Assembly: GCA_027858455.1 (NCBI GenBank)
Contig: JAQICQ010000166.1
Span: forward strand, 1-16,254
DNA length: 16,254 nucleotides
Reading direction: 5' to 3'
Origin: Elusimicrobiota bacterium
GTDB taxonomy: Bacteria > CG03 > SLGR01 > JAGXOG01
Shown: positions 1 through 6,729 of the stretch, one piece after another
Numbering within the stretch: position 1 is the first letter of the stretch
Layout of the letters: the number at the start of each line of letters is the position of its first letter
Program-made: the position numbers and the translations under genes
The notes under the pieces: generated by a model
Told to the model about the DNA's origin: nothing
Databases searched by the model: none
The model's input: only the letters and a program-made list of their open reading frames with translations

Positions 1-962
1 CCCGGAGCGGCCGCAATAAGCCGGTCTCCGGCATTTATCTTGTTTCCTGCAAGATAAGCAGATACCGCCATTGCTCTTTTTCCGGCGGGCTGAATTACAG
101 TTATTGTTATAGATTTATCTAAACAAGAAACCACAAAATATTTTTTTGCGACTTCTGTTATTTCACCCGGGCTGCCGGACTGACTGTCATAAATTTTTCC
201 TCCGAGCAGTTTAATTCTGCTTTTATTGCTTTTAAAGTATGAAAAACAGCCCGGAGAGGGAGCCATAGCCCTTATCCGGTTCAAAATTTCTTCGGCGCTT
301 AAATTCCAGTCAAGCGAGCATAATGACTTATCAATTTTAGAAACATAACTGCTTTTTTCGTCTTTGCTCTGAGAGACAATGTCTATCTCTTTACCCCTTG
401 ATAAATCATCTAAGAAATTATCAAGCAGCTTAATCCCCCGGTCTGTAAGCCTCTCTTTAAGAACTTCATGATTATCATCCGGCATAATATCAACTTTTTT
501 TTGAGCTACTATACCCCCCCTGTCAATCTTTTCATTCATCCTCATAAGAGTAACCCCGGTCTGCGTATATCCTTTCAGAAGCGCCCCCCGCACTGGCGAA
601 GCTCCTCGAAGATCGGGCAATAAAGAATAATGTATATTAAATGCCCCCGTGGTGAAAGCTCTCAGGATTTCTCCAGAAAGAATCTGCCCGTAATCTACCA
701 CCACTACCATTTGAGCGCCGGACTCTTTTATCATTTTTAATGTCTCGGAAGTGTTTATATCTTCCGGCTGATATACATCTAACCGGGTCCTGTCGCAAAA
801 ATCCGCTACAACCGCTCTTTTTTCTTTTCGCCCCCGCCCTCGGGCCGAATCAGTTCCGGTAATGACTCTCACTAAATTTATTCCTACCTTATCTGAAAGA
901 AATTGCGCATACCAGCACCCGGTTCTTGAACCTGACATTAATATAACTTTAATATTTTCCAT
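1..962 (-). CDS. fmt: Methionyl-tRNA formyltransferase (3' end cut by window edge)
   Basis: Transfers a formyl group from 10-formyl-tetrahydrofolate to initiator Met-tRNA in the cytoplasm. I translated it from the ATG at 962: 320 codons are in the window and the frame is still open at base 1, so the C-terminus lies outside. Known Fmt proteins have about 310-320 residues, so little is missing. The catalytic core is clear: NIHYSLLPDLRGASPV carries the family Asn and His, and KIDRGGIV carries the catalytic Asp. The C-terminal tRNA-binding domain shows QPAGKRAM. The N-terminal MGTPDFA motif of typical Fmt is replaced by MSGSRTGCWYA, which is unusual. The basic loop ARGRGRK, equivalent to the AGRGKK loop that contacts tRNA, is kept. 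The start overlaps the end of def by 14 bases, a classical def-fmt coupling. Identity is secure. Confidence 0.93.
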   Translation of the reverse strand, partial: MENIKVILMSGSRTGCWYAQFLSDKVGINLVRVITGTDSARGRGRKEKRAVVADFCDRTRLDVYQPEDINTSETLKMIKESGAQMVVVVDYGQILSGEILRAFTTGAFNIHYSLLPDLRGASPVRGALLKGYTQTGVTLMRMNEKIDRGGIVAQKKVDIMPDDNHEVLKERLTDRGIKLLDNFLDDLSRGKEIDIVSQSKDEKSSYVSKIDKSLCSLDWNLSAEEILNRIRAMAPSPGCFSYFKSNKSRIKLLGGKIYDSQSGSPGEITEVAKKYFVVSCLDKSITITVIQPAGKRAMAVSAYLAGNKINAGDRLIAAAP

Positions 963-1455
963 CTTTTTTTCTCTTGATTCTTGATTTCAACAAATTCCAG
1001 GCCCTTTTGGGAAAAGCCATTCTGTCCGGAAAAAGTATGCCGTTTAAATGATCAATTTCATGCTGTATAACCGTAGCCATCAGCCCCCCGGCTTTAATAA
1101 TTTTTCGCTCCCCTCTCTCCCCGCTCAACCCGGTTTCAACTATAATATTTGCGCTTCTTTTAACTTCCCCCGTAACCCCGTATACGCTCAGGCACCCTTC
1201 TTCGTATTTACTTTCCCCTGAAACCTCTAATATCTTAGGATTTATAAGCAATAGCGGAACCTCCATATCAGGAGAGGCCTGCGGTGATATTACCAATATA
1301 TTCTTAGATATCCCCACCTGAGGCCCGGCCAGTCCTATACCCCGATTGTTCATCATGGCAGTTATCATAGCCGCGGAAAGCTTACGGATATCTTCATTTT
1401 TAATATTCCCGGCTTTTTTTCTTAAAATTGATTCAGGATATAATCTTATCTTCAT
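949..1455 (-). CDS. def: Peptide deformylase
   Basis: Removes the N-formyl group from nascent proteins, reversing the modification made by the neighbouring Fmt product. The 168-residue length is normal. All three family motifs are visible: GIGLAGPQ at about 39-46 (usual form GxGLAAPQ, so one Ala is Gly), EGCLS at 86-90 with metal ligand Cys88, and HEIDH at 132-136 with the two His ligands and the catalytic Glu. The C-terminal tail is Lys/Arg rich. It lies 35 bases after priA and overlaps fmt by 14 bases, so it is co-transcribed and probably translationally coupled to fmt. The stop is TAA. Confidence 0.96.
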   Translation of the reverse strand: MKIRLYPESILRKKAGNIKNEDIRKLSAAMITAMMNNRGIGLAGPQVGISKNILVISPQASPDMEVPLLLINPKILEVSGESKYEEGCLSVYGVTGEVKRSANIIVETGLSGERGERKIIKAGGLMATVIQHEIDHLNGILFPDRMAFPKRAWNLLKSRIKRKKDGKY

Positions 1456-1490
1456 AGCATAATTTTATAACATTTCATAATATTATTTCT

Positions 1491-3518
1491 TCACGGCATT
1501 GTCTGGGGGTCCACATCTATATTTATATTTATTGTCTTGTATTTTAAAATCATTCCCTTTAATATCTTTTTAATTCCGGTATTATCCTTACCTACTTTAA
1601 GCAACAGGCACTTGCGGTAATTTCCTCGCAATTTATATATTGCCGCTTTAGCCGGTCCCAAAACATCTGTATTATTATCCCGTTTTAAAATATATTTTTT
1701 GCATAAATCTATACCGCTGCTGACTTTTGATTGATTTTTGCCGCTGACAGTTATTCCTATAATATCTCTAAACGGCGGAAAACCAGCGGTTTTTCTTACA
1801 TTCAATTCTTTATTATAAAAGATATTCGGATTATCTGAAAGCATCATCTTTAATGCGTAATGATTAGGGTTGTAGGTCTGGACAACAACTTCTCCGCGGT
1901 ATTTACCCCGTCCTGTCCTCCCGGTCACCTGCATAAGAGTCAGATATATTTTCTCCGCGGCGCGAAAATCCGGGCTCATTAAGCCCAAATCACTGTTGAT
2001 TACTCCCACCAGCCCCACATTAGAAAAATCCCATCCTTTAGTTAAAAGAGAGGTTCCTATCAGAATATCATATTTTCCATTTTTAAAATCATTGAAAATC
2101 TTTTCGACACTGCCCTTCTTTGAGATAGTATCTAAATCCATGCGGGCTATTTTTGCCTCGGGATAAAATTTATAGAGTACCTCCTCGACTTTCTGAGTTC
2201 CGGAACCCCGGAAATTGTATGTCTCGCCCGAACAGTAAGGGCATTTTAGAGGAACAGGCCTTTTTCTTCCGCACCAGTGACACTCCATCTGCGCTTTGCC
2301 GGCATGGTAGGCATAGGGCATATTACACTTGCCGCATTTCAAAGCTTTACCGCAATCGGAACAGATAACCGACGAGGTATAACCCCTCCTGTTTATAAAT
2401 AATATCACCTGTCGATTTGAAGTTAAATTATTTTCAAGTTTTTCTATGATTCTCCTGGAAAGTATCCCGCTTTTTTCTCTTTCGGAATGCTCTCTTTTCA
2501 TATCAACAAGTTCTATCTTCGGGGATTTAGACTTATCAACTCTTTGGGAAAGCGGCATATATTTAAAATCACCTCTTTTTGCCCGGTATATTGTTTCTAA
2601 CCGGGGCGTTGCGCTGCTTAGTATCAGTCCCGCGCCGGTTATTTCGCATCTTTTTTCCGCTACCCATCTTGCGTCATAGGAAGGGGCGTTATCCTGCTTA
2701 TATAATGGGTCCTGCTCTTCTTCAATTATAATGGCCCCTAATTTTTTAAAGGGTACAAAAACTGCAGAGCGCGGGCCTATCAAAATATCCATTTTGCCCT
2801 TGCTTAAAAATTCCATATATTTCATCTTTTTTCCACGCGCTATTTTACTGTGCCATACGCCAACAGCTGTTTTGCCAAATCGTTCCTTTAAACGGTCCAC
2901 AAGCTGAGCGGTGATGGCAATCTCAGGAACAAGGACAAGCACCTGCTTACCATCGTCTATAAGTTCAGACATAACCCTCATATATACTTCTGTCTTGCCA
3001 CTGTAAGTAACCCCGTGCAGGAGACACCGCGCGGACTTTTTGCCGGATCCATTTCCGGACCCTTTGCCTGACCCTTTGCCTGACCCTTTTAAAGAAATTT
3101 CTTTTTTTATAGCATCCACTGCGGCCGACTGATCTTGGTTTAACTTATATTGTGATTTTATATTCGTATCCGCTGGAAGTATCTCGAATTTAGGTTTTCT
3201 CTTAAGAGGTGTGAGCGATGCAGAAAGCATTGCCGCAAGCGCCATACCCCGGGGCACAACATAATAGCGGCTGATTTCTTTTGAAAGCCGGAGGAGTTCG
3301 GGAGTTAAAACAGGAGGATTATCTATAATTGATTTAATTTTCTTAAGTTCGTATTTTGTAGCCGGTTTTTTGTCAAATACCTTTACCGCAAAACCGGTCC
3401 GCGAGGTTTTTCCAAATGGGACTTTAACCCTGCACCCCTGCTTTATACTGTCATCTTCACAACTATAATAAAAATCATTATATACCGGAATGGGCAAAAA
3501 TACACTTATATATTTCAA
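1491..3518 (-). CDS. priA: Primosomal protein N', replication restart helicase PriA
   Basis: A 3'-5' superfamily 2 helicase that reloads the replisome at stalled forks. The 675-residue protein has the N-terminal 3'-BD domain, then a Walker A motif GVTYSGKT at about 170-177, a DEAD-type box IIIEEEQD near 266, eight zinc-binding Cys as four CxxC pairs (CSDC, CGKC, CHWC, CPYC, about 384-428), the GSGTQKVEE segment, and helicase motif QVTGRTGRG near 531. The usual DEEH box reads EEEQ here, and the Walker A Gly is Tyr; both look tolerable but differ from the standard. A Gly-Ser-Gly-Lys repeat sits in the linker just before Walker A (separate repeat entry). The start overlaps the end of the uracil-DNA glycosylase gene by 4 bases (ATGA), so translation is probably coupled. 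Confidence 0.95.
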   Translation of the reverse strand: MKYISVFLPIPVYNDFYYSCEDDSIKQGCRVKVPFGKTSRTGFAVKVFDKKPATKYELKKIKSIIDNPPVLTPELLRLSKEISRYYVVPRGMALAAMLSASLTPLKRKPKFEILPADTNIKSQYKLNQDQSAAVDAIKKEISLKGSGKGSGKGSGNGSGKKSARCLLHGVTYSGKTEVYMRVMSELIDDGKQVLVLVPEIAITAQLVDRLKERFGKTAVGVWHSKIARGKKMKYMEFLSKGKMDILIGPRSAVFVPFKKLGAIIIEEEQDPLYKQDNAPSYDARWVAEKRCEITGAGLILSSATPRLETIYRAKRGDFKYMPLSQRVDKSKSPKIELVDMKREHSEREKSGILSRRIIEKLENNLTSNRQVILFINRRGYTSSVICSDCGKALKCGKCNMPYAYHAGKAQMECHWCGRKRPVPLKCPYCSGETYNFRGSGTQKVEEVLYKFYPEAKIARMDLDTISKKGSVEKIFNDFKNGKYDILIGTSLLTKGWDFSNVGLVGVINSDLGLMSPDFRAAEKIYLTLMQVTGRTGRGKYRGEVVVQTYNPNHYALKMMLSDNPNIFYNKELNVRKTAGFPPFRDIIGITVSGKNQSKVSSGIDLCKKYILKRDNNTDVLGPAKAAIYKLRGNYRKCLLLKVGKDNTGIKKILKGMILKYKTININIDVDPQTMP
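3039..3086 (-). repeat. Four in-frame 12-base tandem repeats in priA
   Basis: Four consecutive 12-base units. The last two are identical (tttgcctgaccc on the + strand) and the first two differ at a few positions. On the coding strand they give GSGK GSGK GSGN GSGK, a flexible basic linker just before the helicase core. The length stays a multiple of three. Similar repeats occur in several other genes of this window. Confidence 0.9.
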
Positions 3519-4225
3519 AGAAGTCCCTTAATTAGCTTTGTATCTTTAAATGTCTCTGCTTTTTTTGAGGGACTCCTCAGAAGATAAGCAGGATGATAAG
3601 TAGGCACAATCTTTACCCGGGTATTTCCAAGCGTTTTCTCATAAACCTTACCCCTTAAATTAGTTATACTTATATTAGATTCAAGCAAAGTTTTGGACGC
3701 AGGAGCCCCGAGCGTAACTATAACGTCAGGCTTTAATATCTCTATCTGCCGGTAAAGATAGCCGATGCAGGATTCTGCCTCCTTATCTGTCGGAGGTCTG
3801 TCATTGCCCCGTTTTTCAGGGTCCGACGGGTCTTTCATAGGATGACATTTCACGATATTAGTGATATAAACTTGGTCTCTTTCTAAATTAAAGACCTCTT
3901 TTATTATCTTTTTTAAAAGTTTTCCGGCGCGGCCTACAAAAACCTCGCCCCGGTGATCTTCATTATAACCAGGCCCTTCGCCGACAAACATAAGCCGGGC
4001 AGAAGGATCTCCGGAACCAAAACAAGCATTAATTCTCTGACTGCCAAGTTTACATTTTCTGCAACTTTTAATTTTTTCTTCAAGTTCTTCAAATTTATTA
4101 AAATTTTTATTTCTAAAAGGTTCTTTCATTTTAAGTTTTTTTTTGCCGTACCACAGTCCTTCCTCGCCTAAATCTTTACATTCGCGGAAATATTCACCCA
4201 GTAAATCTTTTACAGTTTCAGACAT
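3515..4225 (-). CDS. Family 4 (Fe-S) uracil-DNA glycosylase
   Basis: Excises uracil from DNA to start base-excision repair. The 236-residue protein carries the family-4 motifs: GEGPGYNED at about 82-90 (motif A, usual form GEAPGxxED) and HPAYLLR at 211-217 (motif B). The four likely [4Fe-4S] ligands are Cys55 and Cys58 (CRKC), Cys127 (KCHP) and Cys153 (ESC). The 127-153 gap is widened by a charged insert (about 132-143). A basic N-terminal extension of about 50 residues precedes the first Cys pair; its role is unknown. The gene overlaps coaB at its start by 16 bases and priA at its end by 4, so it is an integral operon member. Confidence 0.93.
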   Translation of the reverse strand: MSETVKDLLGEYFRECKDLGEEGLWYGKKKLKMKEPFRNKNFNKFEELEEKIKSCRKCKLGSQRINACFGSGDPSARLMFVGEGPGYNEDHRGEVFVGRAGKLLKKIIKEVFNLERDQVYITNIVKCHPMKDPSDPEKRGNDRPPTDKEAESCIGYLYRQIEILKPDVIVTLGAPASKTLLESNISITNLRGKVYEKTLGNTRVKIVPTYHPAYLLRSPSKKAETFKDTKLIKGLL

Positions 4226-4893
4226 GCTTCAACTATTCTCCGGGCAGTTTCGGTGATATCTACATCTTTATACTCTTGAATTTCTCCAGAGGAAATTTCA
4301 GAAGAAAGTCCAGAGGTAAGTTCGGAAGAAAATTCGGAAGAAAGCAAGGTAAAAGTCTTCTTGCTTCCGGACAGATTACTTATGCTGTTTACAATCATGA
4401 GGTCGCAATTTTTTTCAGTTTTTTTCAGTTTTGCTTTTTTAATATCAATTTTTTCCTGAAGTGAAAATCCGGCAATCACCTGCCTTTCTTTATTATCACC
4501 GGCCCACTTTAAAATATCAGGATTTCTCTTTAACTTTATTTCCGGCATCCCCTTTCTTTTGTCTATCTTCCCCTTTACATACACAGGCCTGAAATCCGCT
4601 ACTGCTGCCGAAGAAATAAATATATCACAATTACCATACTCTTCTTTTACAACCTTAAACATATCCCTTGCCGAAGATATTAAGATATGACGCACATCGT
4701 ATCCGGCATGGCTTTTTATTGAGGATACCAAAGTGACCTGCGCGCCCAATGTGCGGGCATAATGCGCTATTTCCAGACCGGTCTTACCTGAGGCGCGGTT
4801 GGTAAGATATCTTACGGAATCCCAGTATTCAACTGTTGGACCCGCAGTTACAAGAATATTCTTTCCCTGTAGCTTTGTTTCTGCTGAAGGCAT
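4210..4893 (-). CDS. coaB: Phosphopantothenate-cysteine ligase (CoaB domain as separate ORF)
   Basis: Joins cysteine to 4'-phosphopantothenate, the second common step of coenzyme A synthesis. The 227 residues match the C-terminal half of the usual bifunctional CoaBC: NILVTAGPTVEYWDSVRYL with NRASGKTG (substrate and nucleotide binding), AAVADFRP, and LKRNPDIL. In most bacteria this is fused to CoaC. Here it is a separate ORF in the same frame as coaC, separated only by a TAG and three sense codons. The ATG at 4893 has a modest AGG/GGG-rich Shine-Dalgarno region overlapping the coaC end. The C-terminal region has an inserted Ser-rich tetrapeptide repeat (separate entry). It overlaps the uracil-DNA glycosylase gene by 16 bases. 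The function is secure; whether it is made alone or as a read-through fusion is open. Confidence 0.9.
   Translation of the reverse strand: MPSAETKLQGKNILVTAGPTVEYWDSVRYLTNRASGKTGLEIAHYARTLGAQVTLVSSIKSHAGYDVRHILISSARDMFKVVKEEYGNCDIFISSAAVADFRPVYVKGKIDKRKGMPEIKLKRNPDILKWAGDNKERQVIAGFSLQEKIDIKKAKLKKTEKNCDLMIVNSISNLSGSKKTFTLLSSEFSSELTSGLSSEISSGEIQEYKDVDITETARRIVEACLKL
4285..4344 (-). repeat. Five in-frame 12-base tandem repeats in coaB
   Basis: Five consecutive 12-base units of the type ttcggaagaaag (+ strand), with small differences between copies. They encode LSSE FSSE LTSG LSSE ISSG, a Ser/Glu tetrapeptide array inserted near the C-terminus of CoaB, before the final helix. The reading frame is kept. 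Confidence 0.88.
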
Positions 4894-4902
4894 AGAAATG
4901 CC

Positions 4903-5463
4903 CTACCTTTTTTTAGCGTTTAGCAGTTCCGGGTAATCTTTTTTAAGAATATCCGTTGTTTTTATGATGATATCTTCAGGGGATATCATCCGCCCTACTC
5001 CGGTTTTAAGTCCGGCCAACGCCCCTTTTTCAGGATTATATATATGTACGCCTCTCTCTCTTAAAACAGTAAAGTTTTTAACAGTTGCGGCATTGTTCCA
5101 CATATTTTCATGCATTGCAGGAGCCATAAATACCGGGCCGGTGAAATCAAGAATAACCGAAAGCAAGAGATTGTCCGCGATACCCGCCGTTATTTTGGCC
5201 GCTGTATTAGCGGTAAGCGGCGCAACTATTATAATATCGGCCCAGACCGAAAGTGCAGTATGATCCTTATCGTAATCCGGAGAGAAACTGTCTTTATATA
5301 CTCTTTGGCCTGTGAGAGATTTAAAAGTTAACGGCGCTATAAATTCAGTTGCCGCATCGGTCATAACAGTTTTAACCCTGTGACCTTTTTTAACCAGCGA
5401 GGAGGCAATAACTGCGGATTTATATGCCGCAACAGAACCGGTAACCCCTAAAAGAACATTCAT
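4903..5463 (-). CDS. coaC: Phosphopantothenoylcysteine decarboxylase (CoaC domain as separate ORF)
   Basis: FMN-dependent decarboxylation of 4'-phosphopantothenoylcysteine in coenzyme A synthesis. The 186-residue flavoprotein shows the GSVAAYKS start loop, APLTFKSLTG, the catalytic His in DHTALSVWAD (His68), the FMN-binding APLTANTAAKITAGIADNLL stretch (81-100), and PAMHENMW at 115-122. The substrate clamp reads LAGLKTGVGRM, with Gly where E. coli has the clamp Cys; similar Cys-less forms with PAMH exist in actinobacterial CoaBC. It starts two bases after the omega-like gene. Its TAG stop at 4903-4905 is the only TAG among the 17 gene ends I could read in this window; all others are TAA or TGA. 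Confidence 0.9.
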   Translation of the reverse strand: MNVLLGVTGSVAAYKSAVIASSLVKKGHRVKTVMTDAATEFIAPLTFKSLTGQRVYKDSFSPDYDKDHTALSVWADIIIVAPLTANTAAKITAGIADNLLLSVILDFTGPVFMAPAMHENMWNNAATVKNFTVLRERGVHIYNPEKGALAGLKTGVGRMISPEDIIIKTTDILKKDYPELLNAKKR

Positions 5464-5465
5464 AA

Positions 5466-5915
5466 TTACTTTTGTTTAGTTTTCGGTTCCTTTTTAGATT
5501 TCTTTGCAGATTTCTTTGCAGACTTCTTTGCAGGTTCCTTCTTAGATTCTTTTGCAGACTTCTTTGCAGATTTCTTCTTAGATTCTTTTGCAGGTTTCTT
5601 TGCAGATTTCTTCTTAGATTCTTTTGCAGATTTCTTTGCAGGTTCCTTTTCCTGTCCGCTATCTTTTTCGGCTGCAGGTTCTTTTGCAGATTCCTTTGCG
5701 GGTTCCTTTGCAGATTCCTTCTTAGGTTCTTTTGCAGGTTCGGGAGCAATCTCGTCTTCTATAATAATACTTTCAAGTATATCATCTATATGAGGCGGTT
5801 CCCCTATTTTAGCTGTCTTTTTAAATTCCTCTTTATATTTTTTAGACGCACGCAATACATACACCCATGAATTATCGATGTTATCATATATCTTTTTTCT
5901 GACTTTTTCCTTCAC
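5466..5915 (-). CDS. rpoZ: Probable RNA polymerase omega subunit with Lys/Ala/Ser repeat tail
   Basis: Position between gmk and coaBC is the classical place for omega, the small RNA polymerase assembly factor. The first about 50 residues fit a divergent omega core: NSWVYVLRASKKYKEE resembles the NRFxLVLVAAKRARQL helix, and PPHIDDILESIIIEDEI resembles the kP-iAleEI-gkI end. The remaining about 95 residues are a low-complexity tail of tetrapeptides (SAKE, PAKE, SKKK, SAKK), very basic and similar in style to histone H1 tails. The start is GTG at 5915; a strong AAGGAG at 5924-5929 sits seven bases upstream and decides it. The gene ends two bases before coaC. The omega call rests on context plus weak similarity; an unrelated small basic protein cannot be excluded. 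Confidence 0.65.
   Translation of the reverse strand: MKEKVRKKIYDNIDNSWVYVLRASKKYKEEFKKTAKIGEPPHIDDILESIIIEDEIAPEPAKEPKKESAKEPAKESAKEPAAEKDSGQEKEPAKKSAKESKKKSAKKPAKESKKKSAKKSAKESKKEPAKKSAKKSAKKSKKEPKTKQK
5487..5738 (-). repeat. 21-unit in-frame 12-base repeat array in the omega-like gene
   Basis: Thirteen uninterrupted 12-base units (types tttctttgcaga, ttcttttgcaga, tttcttcttaga on the + strand) fill 5487-5642. Three diverged units follow, then five more units at 5679-5738 in the same register. Each unit encodes one tetrapeptide such as SAKE, SAKK or SKKK. Because the unit is a multiple of three, other frames on both strands also stay open here; those are shadows. Confidence 0.92.
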
Positions 5916-5933
5916 AGTCTGTCTCCTTATTTA

Positions 5934-6545
5934 TTATTTCTTATACTTTAATTTATCTGCTCTTATTATCGCCTTAATATCCTTTAATGCTTCTGTAAGA
6001 TTATCATTTATAACCAGATAATCATATTTAGAAAGATAGTTCATCTCCTCATAGGAATTTTTAAGACGTTTTTTAATTTCACCGGAAGAATCCTGTTTCC
6101 TGTTTTTTAACCTGTTCTTTAATTCTTCCATAGACGGAGGCAGTACAAAAATCAATATTGCTTCCGGAAATTTTTCTTTAACCTGAAGCCCGCCCTGCAC
6201 ATCTATATCTAATATAACATAGAGCCCTTTGTTGAGCCTTGTCTCCACAAATTTTTTTGAAGTTCCGTAATAATTACCATGCACTTGGGCCCATTCCAGC
6301 ATTCTCCCTTCTTTTACCCTTTTTTTAAAATCCTCTTCATTTACAAAAACATAATCCCGCCCGTCTACTTCCCCTGCGCGCGGCTGACGGCTGGTAACAG
6401 AAATAGAAAATTCGGCAGAAGGCAATTCTTTAATTAACATATGGCAGAGAGTAGTTTTACCTGCTCCCGACGGCGCCGATATCACTATCAAAGCGCCTTT
6501 GTTTTCTCTTTCTTTTATTTGATTAATAATGTTTTTTTCGTTCAC
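5934..6545 (-). CDS. gmk: Guanylate kinase
   Basis: Phosphorylates GMP to GDP with ATP. The 203-residue protein has the P-loop SAPSGAGKTT at about 23-32, the GMP-binding segment SVTSRQPRAGEVDGRDY with its conserved Arg and Tyr, EWAQVHGNYYGTS, and DIDVQGGLQVK, followed by the lid RLKNRKQDSSGEIKKRL. The start is GTG at 6545 without a convincing Shine-Dalgarno; it leaves a 16-residue leader before the usual kinase start, but I see no better ATG. It is the first gene of the minus-strand housekeeping operon, with a promoter candidate about 50 bases upstream. Confidence 0.95.
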   Translation of the reverse strand: MNEKNIINQIKERENKGALIVISAPSGAGKTTLCHMLIKELPSAEFSISVTSRQPRAGEVDGRDYVFVNEEDFKKRVKEGRMLEWAQVHGNYYGTSKKFVETRLNKGLYVILDIDVQGGLQVKEKFPEAILIFVLPPSMEELKNRLKNRKQDSSGEIKKRLKNSYEEMNYLSKYDYLVINDNLTEALKDIKAIIRADKLKYKK

Positions 6546-6596
6546 TTTTATTCTTTCGGTATTTTTGAGGAAAGCGTAAATTCTATAATCATTACT

Positions 6597-6624
6597 ATTT
6601 TATCAAAAAAATATTTTTTTTCAA
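6597..6624 (-). promoter_or_regulatory. Sigma70-like promoter for the gmk operon
   Basis: On the minus strand, TTGAAA (6619-6624), a 16-base AT-rich spacer and TAAAAT (6597-6602) form a reasonable -35/-10 pair. Transcription would start near 6590, about 45 bases before the gmk GTG. The surrounding sequence is very AT rich, so chance matches are possible. Confidence 0.55.
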
Positions 6625-6650
6625 ATTATTTTTAAATTGGAAGAAAATAT

Positions 6651-6680
6651 TTGACAGCAAATAATATTATTTGCTATCAT
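6651..6680 (+). promoter_or_regulatory. Near-consensus sigma70-like promoter for the catabolic operon
   Basis: A perfect -35 TTGACA (6651-6656), an 18-base spacer and -10 TATCAT (6675-6680). Transcription would start near 6687, giving a leader of about 43 bases before the ATG at 6730. Both elements lie within overlapping palindromes, so the promoter is probably repressor controlled. Confidence 0.75.
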
Positions 6681-6686
6681 AGCAAA
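6652..6686. promoter_or_regulatory. Two overlapping palindromes, candidate operator
   Basis: The 20-base perfect palindrome AGCAAATAATATTATTTGCT spans 6656-6675; flanks extend it to 6652-6679 with 13 of 14 pairs matching. A second perfect palindrome, TTTGCTATCATAGCAAA, spans 6670-6686. They share the middle arm, so the half-site AGCAAA occurs three times in alternating orientation. The sites cover the region from the -35 to the start point, which is where a repressor would block transcription. No regulator gene is in the window and I cannot assign a family. Confidence 0.75.
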
Positions 6687-6729
6687 ATCTGATTTTTACC
6701 GGCCGATATTTAACGGCTGATGTTAACTC

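Larger units (their letters stand above)
6546..6729. other. Divergent intergenic control region
   Basis: This 184-base AT-rich gap separates the minus-strand housekeeping operon from the plus-strand catabolic operon. It contains a promoter in each direction and the double palindrome. I see no small gene or RNA gene in it. Confidence 0.8.

Noticed and set aside
4411..4435. Repeated ttttttcagt in coaB
   Set aside because: Ten-base near-repeat in a poly-T context, not a multiple of three, only two copies; probably chance from Lys-rich coding.
5010..5120. CoaC with PAMH instead of PAMN and Gly in place of the clamp Cys, as a possible dead enzyme
   Set aside because: From memory, actinobacterial CoaBC proteins have the same PAMH type and lack the Cys, so this is a known variant rather than a defect.
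5487..5738. Regular repeat array as a possible CRISPR
   Set aside because: Units are 12 bases, contiguous, without spacers, and encode a tetrapeptide in frame.
5472..5870. Long plus-strand frame rich in Phe, Arg, Cys and Leu, and a second minus-strand frame (5420-5749) rich in Asn, Leu, Gln, Arg
   Set aside because: Both are shadows of the 12-base repeat array in the omega-like gene; a repeat whose unit is a multiple of three keeps other frames open.
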